This document shows, piece after piece, positions 6,089 to 10,142 of a stretch of 10,142 bases of DNA. Made by a program: the position numbers and the translations under genes. Every line of letters starts with the position of its first letter. Position 1 is the first letter of the stretch. The notes beneath the pieces are model-generated. The model saw nothing but the letters and a program-made list of their open reading frames with translations, did not search any database and was not told where the DNA came from. This stretch comes from MED-G78 sp964546275 (lineage in GTDB: Bacteria > Pseudomonadota > Gammaproteobacteria > Magnimaribacterales > D2472): the NCBI GenBank assembly GCA_964546275.1, contig CAZJJG010000034.1, positions 1 to 10,142 on the forward strand, read 5' to 3'.

Positions 6089-7339
6089 ATGGAATACGAA
6101 ATAAGTCAAAAAGCACAAGATCTAATAAATAGAGTTCAAGATTTTATCAATAAAGAAGTTGCACATAATGAAACTCTTTATCATGAGCAATCCAAAGATG
6201 CAGATGGCACTTGGGTAGTCCCTCCAATAATGGAAGAAATGAAGGCAAAAGCTAAAGCTGCCGGATTATGGAATATGTTTTTACCTGAAAGTAATAATGG
6301 GGCTGGATTAACAAATCTTGAATATGCTCATTTAGCCGAAGTTATGGGAGCCCACGGAATTTCATCAGAAGTCTTTAATTGCTCTGCACCAGATACTGGA
6401 AATATGGAAGTTTTAGAAAGATATGGTTCGGATGAACATAAGGAAATGTATCTGAAGCCTCTGTTAAATGGAGAAATTCGTTCAGCTTTTGGAATGACTG
6501 AACCAGGAGTTGCATCCTCTGATGCTACAAATATCGCTTCTTCAGCTGTATTAGATGGAGATGAGTATGTAATTAATGGAGAAAAGTGGTGGACATCAGG
6601 TGCTGGCGATCCTAGATGTAAATTTATTATCTTTATGTGTGTAACCAATCCTGAAAATCAAAGACATCAAAGACAATCTCAAATACTTGTTCCAATGGAT
6701 GCTGAAGGAGTTGAGATCATCAAAATGATGCATGTATTTGGTTATGATGATGCACCTCATGGTCATGCTCATATGAAATTTACTAATGTAAGAGTTCCAA
6801 AAGAGAATCTTCTTCTCGGTGAAGGTAGAGGTTTTGAAATTGCACAGGGCAGACTAGGACCAGGAAGAATTCATCATTGTATGAGAGCTATCGGTTTAGG
6901 TGAGAGAGCCCTAGAAATGATGTGTAAACAAAGCTTAACAAGAGTTGCCTTCGGTAAACCTCTTGCAAGACTAGGTGGAAATATGGATATCATTGCTAAT
7001 TCAAGAATTGAGTTAGATCAAGCTAGACTTTTAACTTTAAGAGCTGCACATATGATGGATACAGTTGGAAATAAAGTTGCTGCTAGTGAAATTGCTCAAA
7101 TTAAAGTTGTTGCTCCAAATATTGTTTGTGACATATTAGATAGAGCTATTCAAATGCATGGTGGAGCAGGAGTTTCACAAGTTTATCCGTTAGCTTCAAT
7201 GTATGCTCACATGAGAACATTAAGACTTGCAGATGGTCCTGATGAAGTTCATAGAAGAGCAGTTGCTAGACATGAGCTTGGTAAATACACTGTAAATGAA
7301 TCAGGTCAAGTTGAGTCCTCGAATATCTCTAGAAGTTAA
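6089..7339 (+). CDS. Acyl-CoA dehydrogenase, ACAD10/11-like
   Basis: This is a 416-aa FAD flavoenzyme, predicted to introduce the alpha-beta double bond into an acyl-CoA and pass electrons to ETF. It has the standard order: an N-terminal helical domain (to about 130), a middle beta domain with the flavin/substrate motif FGMTEPGVASSDATN (134-148) and KWWTSGAGDPR (166-176), then a C-terminal helical domain with RVAFGKPL (285-292), QMHGGAGVSQ (355-364) and LADGPDEVHRR (380-390). ADGPDEVH replaces the common YEGT-type motif and places Asp382 where many family members have the catalytic Glu. As I recall, this is the pattern of ACAD10/ACAD11-type enzymes, some of which handle long or 4-hydroxy acyl chains. 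It is divergent from the LysR gene and is followed by sbcB after 6 nt, so the two are probably co-transcribed. Confidence 0.93.
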   Translation: MEYEISQKAQDLINRVQDFINKEVAHNETLYHEQSKDADGTWVVPPIMEEMKAKAKAAGLWNMFLPESNNGAGLTNLEYAHLAEVMGAHGISSEVFNCSAPDTGNMEVLERYGSDEHKEMYLKPLLNGEIRSAFGMTEPGVASSDATNIASSAVLDGDEYVINGEKWWTSGAGDPRCKFIIFMCVTNPENQRHQRQSQILVPMDAEGVEIIKMMHVFGYDDAPHGHAHMKFTNVRVPKENLLLGEGRGFEIAQGRLGPGRIHHCMRAIGLGERALEMMCKQSLTRVAFGKPLARLGGNMDIIANSRIELDQARLLTLRAAHMMDTVGNKVAASEIAQIKVVAPNIVCDILDRAIQMHGGAGVSQVYPLASMYAHMRTLRLADGPDEVHRRAVARHELGKYTVNESGQVESSNISRS

Positions 7340-7345
7340 TTATTA

Positions 7346-8761
7346 GTGTCGAAACATAACAATTTAATTTTTTATGATACAGAGACGACTGGAATTCAGA
7401 GAGATTTTAGTCAGATTCTTCAATGCGGTTCTGTAGTAACAGATAGTTCTTTTAATTCTATAGCAGAGCAAGATATTGGTTGTGCTCCTTTACCATGGGC
7501 CATACCAACCCCTATGGCAATGCTAACAAATAAAAAGACACATCTTTTTAATTCCAACACTTCTCACTACGAAATGATTTTAGATCTTCAGCGTCAATGG
7601 AAACAATGGACGCTAGATAATCCCGGTATTTTTATTTCTTACAATGGACACTCATTTGATGAAGAGCTTGTAAGAAGACAATTCTTTTGGAATTTGTTAG
7701 AGCCCTATACAACCAATACTAATGGAAATGGCAGGCTAGATCTTATGCTTATGATGCATAATGTTGCATGCTTTTTCCCAGAAGCAATAAATATTCCTCT
7801 ATTTGAAGATGGTCCTAAAATTAGCTTAAAATTAGAGCACATTGCTCGAGCTAATGATGTAAGTGCTGATGATGCTCATGATGCTATTGCTGACTGCAAT
7901 CTTATGATTGATGTAACTAAAAAAATTAGTGATGTCATACCTGATGTTTTTCAATCATTCTTAAATATATCTACAAAACCTGGCGTCATGAATTTGCTTA
8001 ATTCAGATGGATTTTTAGCACTTGGAGAAGTCTTTAGACGTCAAATGTTTAGATATCCAGTTGTCTGGTGTGGGAGCGATCCTGTCAGACCAAATGAGAT
8101 AGTCTTTTTTGATTTAAGCTTCGATGACCCTGAAGAGATCTTAGAGTTAGAACTTTCTGAAATCTTTAAATTAATTAATGCAGGCGGGCGAGATGGACCT
8201 CTTAAAAAATATAAAATAAATAAGACAATACCCATATGCCATAGCGATCATTTGACTGATAAAACAATTTTTGATGTTGATTTTGATGAGCTTAATAGAA
8301 GAGCTCAGTTAGTAAAAAATCATCAAGATTTTCAAACTAAAGTCTCTCAGGCAATGTCAGATAGAATGACTAGTTATCCAGAGCCTGAGCATATAGAACA
8401 AACTATATATTCTGGCGGATTCCCTTCTTATAAAGATAAAGATCTTATGCAAGAGTTTCATCTTACCGATGATGCTGAGCATAGAATTAAAATAGCTCGC
8501 AATTTTGAAGATGAAAGAAGTAGAGTTTTTGCTGAACGGCTTGTATGTCAAATGCATAACCAAGAAGCGCCTGAAGATTTCAAAAAACGCTATAAAGAAA
8601 TGCTTGAGGAGCGCATAGCTTCAAAAGGAGTATGGGGTTGTGTTGAATCGTCTATTGATCAGTCTATAAAGCTATTAGATGAACAAGAAGATGAAGAGGG
8701 AGCTAAGATCCTTAAAGATACAATTGATTACTTGAAAAAAATGCAAACTATTGTAGATTAG
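7346..8761 (+). CDS. sbcB: Exodeoxyribonuclease I (3'-5' ssDNA exonuclease)
   Basis: This cytoplasmic enzyme degrades single-stranded DNA from the 3' end in recombination and mismatch repair. It is 471 aa (E. coli ExoI is 475) and looks complete. The DEDDh catalytic set is present: D11 and E13 in FYDTETTG, D105 in SYNGHSFDEELVRR, and H178 and D183 in DDAHDAIAD. These spacings match E. coli D15/E17/D108/H181/D186 almost exactly. The SH3-like and C-terminal helical regions are recognisable, for example IEQTIYSGGFPSYKD and ARNFEDERSRVFAERL. The start is GTG at 7346, 6 nt after the dehydrogenase stop and without a clear Shine-Dalgarno sequence. Translation probably depends on coupling to the upstream gene. 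An ATG further in would cut off the first catalytic residues, which supports the GTG. Confidence 0.93.
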   Translation: MSKHNNLIFYDTETTGIQRDFSQILQCGSVVTDSSFNSIAEQDIGCAPLPWAIPTPMAMLTNKKTHLFNSNTSHYEMILDLQRQWKQWTLDNPGIFISYNGHSFDEELVRRQFFWNLLEPYTTNTNGNGRLDLMLMMHNVACFFPEAINIPLFEDGPKISLKLEHIARANDVSADDAHDAIADCNLMIDVTKKISDVIPDVFQSFLNISTKPGVMNLLNSDGFLALGEVFRRQMFRYPVVWCGSDPVRPNEIVFFDLSFDDPEEILELELSEIFKLINAGGRDGPLKKYKINKTIPICHSDHLTDKTIFDVDFDELNRRAQLVKNHQDFQTKVSQAMSDRMTSYPEPEHIEQTIYSGGFPSYKDKDLMQEFHLTDDAEHRIKIARNFEDERSRVFAERLVCQMHNQEAPEDFKKRYKEMLEERIASKGVWGCVESSIDQSIKLLDEQEDEEGAKILKDTIDYLKKMQTIVD

Positions 8762-8799
8762 TCTTAAGATAATTATTTGTAGATAATAAGAATATAAAA

Positions 8800-9744
8800 A
8801 TGCACTATTCAAAAACTTTAACAATAATCACTACGATTATTTTTATTTATAGTTGTGGAGGTGGCGGTGGCGGAAGCAGTGTCGCTCCTATTGCTCCTCC
8901 AACAAACACACCTTCAGATCTCACTTGTTCTGACTATCAAACTAATACTCAAAAATGTAGTTTTACTCATAATAGTATTCTTAGGGAATACTATTTATAT
9001 ACCCCATCCTCTAATACACCATCATCGAATGCTCCATTGATGTTTGTACTTCATGGTTATGGCAGTTCAGCTACAAACATAATGTATTACTCAGAATTTC
9101 AAAGCCTTGCAGAACAAGATGGCTTTATTCTTGTATACCCACAAGGCTCTTTACTAAATGGTGTATCTCATTGGAATGTTGGCGGATGGACTGTTGGCAG
9201 TACTGTAGATGATGTAGATTTTATTGAAGACCTTATAGATATTGTTGCAACCGATTTATATATTGATAGTCAACGAATCTACTCAACAGGTATGTCTAAT
9301 GGGGGTTATATGAGCTATGGCTTGGCATGTAATTCAGATAAATTCGCTGCAATTGCCTCAGTAACCGGTTCGATGACGCCTGAGATAGATAATGCTTGTA
9401 ACCCAAGTCATCCTACTTCAGTTTTGCAAATACATGGATTAGAAGACAATACAGTTTTATATGATGGGGCCTCATGGTCACTTAGTATTCCTGAGGTGAT
9501 GCTATATTGGCAAGCCTTTAATTCTTGTGACGAGAACCCTTTATCTGTAGTTGCTGATTTTGAAGATGGCAGTTATATCCTTTATGACTCATATCAAAAT
9601 TGTTCTAATAGCGTTGGAGTTGAGCTCATTCTTCACAGTGCTATGGGTCATAATTGGCCGCGCCTGAACAGTTATGGTGTCAGTGCGACTGAAGAAATAT
9701 GGACATTTTTTGCCCAATATAATATCGATGGAAAGATTAATTAA
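8800..9744 (+). CDS. Secreted lipoprotein esterase, PHB-depolymerase/LpqC-like alpha/beta hydrolase
   Basis: This is a 314-aa predicted lipoprotein. Residues 1-18 form a signal peptide and FIYSC19 is a lipobox, followed by six glycines and a Ser/Pro/Thr-rich linker (to about 40), as in many outer-membrane lipoproteins. The catalytic domain has the oxyanion loop LHGYG (84-88), nucleophile Ser166 in GMSNGG, probable acid Asp216 in IHGLEDNTV and His284 in GHNWP. The order and the segments DDVDFIEDLID and SQRIYSTGMSNGGYMS fit the LpqC/polyhydroxybutyrate depolymerase family (COG3509), which also includes feruloyl and acetylxylan esterases. The substrate is therefore open: polyester, aromatic ester or acetylated polysaccharide. 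The mature region has six further cysteines (43, 53, 177, 200, 243, 268), consistent with disulfides outside the cytoplasm. It starts 38 bp after sbcB with only a weak ribosome binding site. Confidence 0.87.
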   Translation: MHYSKTLTIITTIIFIYSCGGGGGGSSVAPIAPPTNTPSDLTCSDYQTNTQKCSFTHNSILREYYLYTPSSNTPSSNAPLMFVLHGYGSSATNIMYYSEFQSLAEQDGFILVYPQGSLLNGVSHWNVGGWTVGSTVDDVDFIEDLIDIVATDLYIDSQRIYSTGMSNGGYMSYGLACNSDKFAAIASVTGSMTPEIDNACNPSHPTSVLQIHGLEDNTVLYDGASWSLSIPEVMLYWQAFNSCDENPLSVVADFEDGSYILYDSYQNCSNSVGVELILHSAMGHNWPRLNSYGVSATEEIWTFFAQYNIDGKIN

Positions 9745-9782
9745 ATATTATTATTTATTAAATAGGATTAACTTAAAGTTGA

Positions 9783-9977
9783 TTAAAAGTCACTAATTTC
9801 ATCATTAAGCTTCTTAAGGCCTTTGCTTAGTGTTTCTAATAATATTATTGGTATCAAAGCATGAACTAATCCAGCGATACCAATTAAAATTGCTTTAATG
9901 CTTAACACTGAAACGCGATATGCATGAGGTAGATATCCGATATTTGCTTTCTTTAAATGTTTAAAATCTACCCACAT
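9783..9977 (-). CDS. Small membrane protein, DUF6356-like
   Basis: A 64-aa protein with one strong hydrophobic segment (about 25-47). The pattern HLKKANIGYLPHAYR (7-21), then GLVHALIPIILLETLSKGL (36-54), then a charged tail resembles DUF6356 proteins. As I recall these have a short HL...YxxH lead, a helix ending LVHALxP and a xxETxS motif. Their function is unknown. Typical members are 60-80 aa, so the length fits. The gene is convergent with the esterase (38-bp gap) and divergent from tRNA-Val (86 bp). There is no Shine-Dalgarno sequence; a TAAACT box six bases before the ATG on the minus strand would suit a leaderless transcript. The motif match makes this a real gene rather than a chance frame, but the family name is from memory. 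Confidence 0.72.
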   Translation of the reverse strand: MWVDFKHLKKANIGYLPHAYRVSVLSIKAILIGIAGLVHALIPIILLETLSKGLKKLNDEISDF

Positions 9978-10018
9978 CGATAAAGTTTAAACCAATAATG
10001 TTAATTTAAAAACTGTAT

Positions 10019-10048
10019 ATGAGAATCATCAATAAATATCTGTATAAT
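10019..10048 (+). promoter_or_regulatory. Promoter of tRNA-Val
   Basis: A perfect -10 TATAAT (10043-10048) lies 15 bp before the mature tRNA 5' end, with a -35 candidate ATGAGA (10019-10024, 4 of 6 matches) at an 18-bp spacing. The transcript would start near 10055 and carry a short 5' leader for RNase P to remove. Confidence 0.55.
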
Positions 10049-10063
10049 GCAAAAACTATTTAT

Positions 10064-10142
10064 AGACCCGTAGCTCAGTTTTGGTTAGAGCGCCGCATTG
10101 ACATTGCGGAGGTCGATGGTTCGAGTCCATTCGGGTCTACCA
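10064..10142 (+). tRNA. tRNA-Val(GAC), complete with CCA
   Basis: This is a full cloverleaf. Acceptor AGACCCG (10064-10070) pairs perfectly with CGGGTCT (10132-10138). The D arm is GCTC/GAGC with an 11-nt loop (10073-10091). The anticodon arm is CCGCA/TGCGG with loop TTGACAT (10098-10104) and anticodon GAC at 10100-10102, reading GUC/GUU. The variable loop is AGGTC, and the T arm is GATGG/CCATT with loop TTCGAGT. The discriminator is A10139 and CCA is encoded at 10140-10142. The anticodon arm closely resembles E. coli tRNA-Val(GAC). The window ends exactly at the terminal A, so anything downstream is unseen. Confidence 0.96.

Noticed and set aside
6328..6648. 106-aa minus-strand frame inside the acyl-CoA dehydrogenase gene
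   Set aside because: It is antisense to the conserved FGMTEPG region and has no independent evidence.
8041..8563. Two minus-strand frames (8041-8235 and 8357-8563) inside sbcB
   Set aside because: Both are short and antisense to a complete, conserved nuclease gene.
8793..8798. TATAAA just before the esterase ATG as a -10 element for a leaderless message
   Set aside because: It ends 1 nt before the ATG, so transcription would begin inside the coding sequence. GATAAT at 8782-8787 is a better but weak alternative, with no -35.
9752..9764. A/T-only hairpin TATTTA-T-TAAATA between the esterase and the DUF6356-like gene as a terminator
   Set aside because: The stem has no G or C pairs and no following T run on either strand, so it would not form a convincing intrinsic terminator.
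1..10142. CRISPR array, insertion sequence, toxin-antitoxin or defence system
   Set aside because: No regularly spaced repeats, transposase, terminal inverted repeats, restriction or toxin motifs were seen; every gene has an ordinary family assignment.

Overview
The window looks like a compact stretch of chromosome from a low-GC, free-living gammaproteobacterium, most plausibly a marine streamlined lineage such as SAR86. This is inferred from A/T-rich coding and intergenic sequence, an exonuclease I (SbcB) gene, tRNAs with genomically encoded CCA, very short or negative intergenic distances, and a gene mix of acyl-CoA dehydrogenase, RhlG-like reductase and a poly-Gly lipoprotein esterase. The taxon is an inference; no rRNA or marker gene is present. 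No phage, transposon, CRISPR or defence system is visible.

Layout. The window opens inside a tRNA-Leu(UAG) (1-54) and closes exactly at the CCA of a tRNA-Val(GAC) (10064-10142). Between them lie 11 protein genes. On the left, an MFS transporter of the anion:cation symporter type (136-1404) is followed by a short-form AMP nucleosidase (1465-2238), which appears to have its own promoter placed for a leaderless mRNA. A secreted thioredoxin-like protein (complement 2235-2732) is divergent from a small DUF4345-like membrane protein (2797-3219), which converges on a CaCA-type Ca2+/Na+ exchanger (complement 3202-4155).

Centre and right. An RhlG/FabG-like SDR (4263-5060) converges on a LysR regulator (complement 5057-5968). 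The regulator is divergent from an ACAD10/11-like acyl-CoA dehydrogenase (6089-7339). A T-N11-A inverted repeat at 6053-6067, overlapping the probable dehydrogenase promoter, is a candidate LysR operator. The dehydrogenase is followed after 6 nt by sbcB (GTG start, 7346-8761), then by a secreted lipoprotein esterase of the PHB-depolymerase/LpqC type (8800-9744), and finally a 64-aa DUF6356-like membrane protein (complement 9783-9977).

How the genes fit together. LysR, SDR and acyl-CoA dehydrogenase form a plausible lipid or hydroxyacyl catabolism module. The rest look like independent housekeeping or accessory genes: nucleotide salvage, ion exchange, DNA repair and polymer or ester hydrolysis. 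Three convergent gene pairs overlap at their 3' ends, two of them by sharing one CTAG palindrome as the stop on both strands, so no intrinsic terminators fit there. Clear Shine-Dalgarno sequences occur before only three genes. I found no strong case for a new multi-gene system; the noteworthy points are regulatory and architectural.
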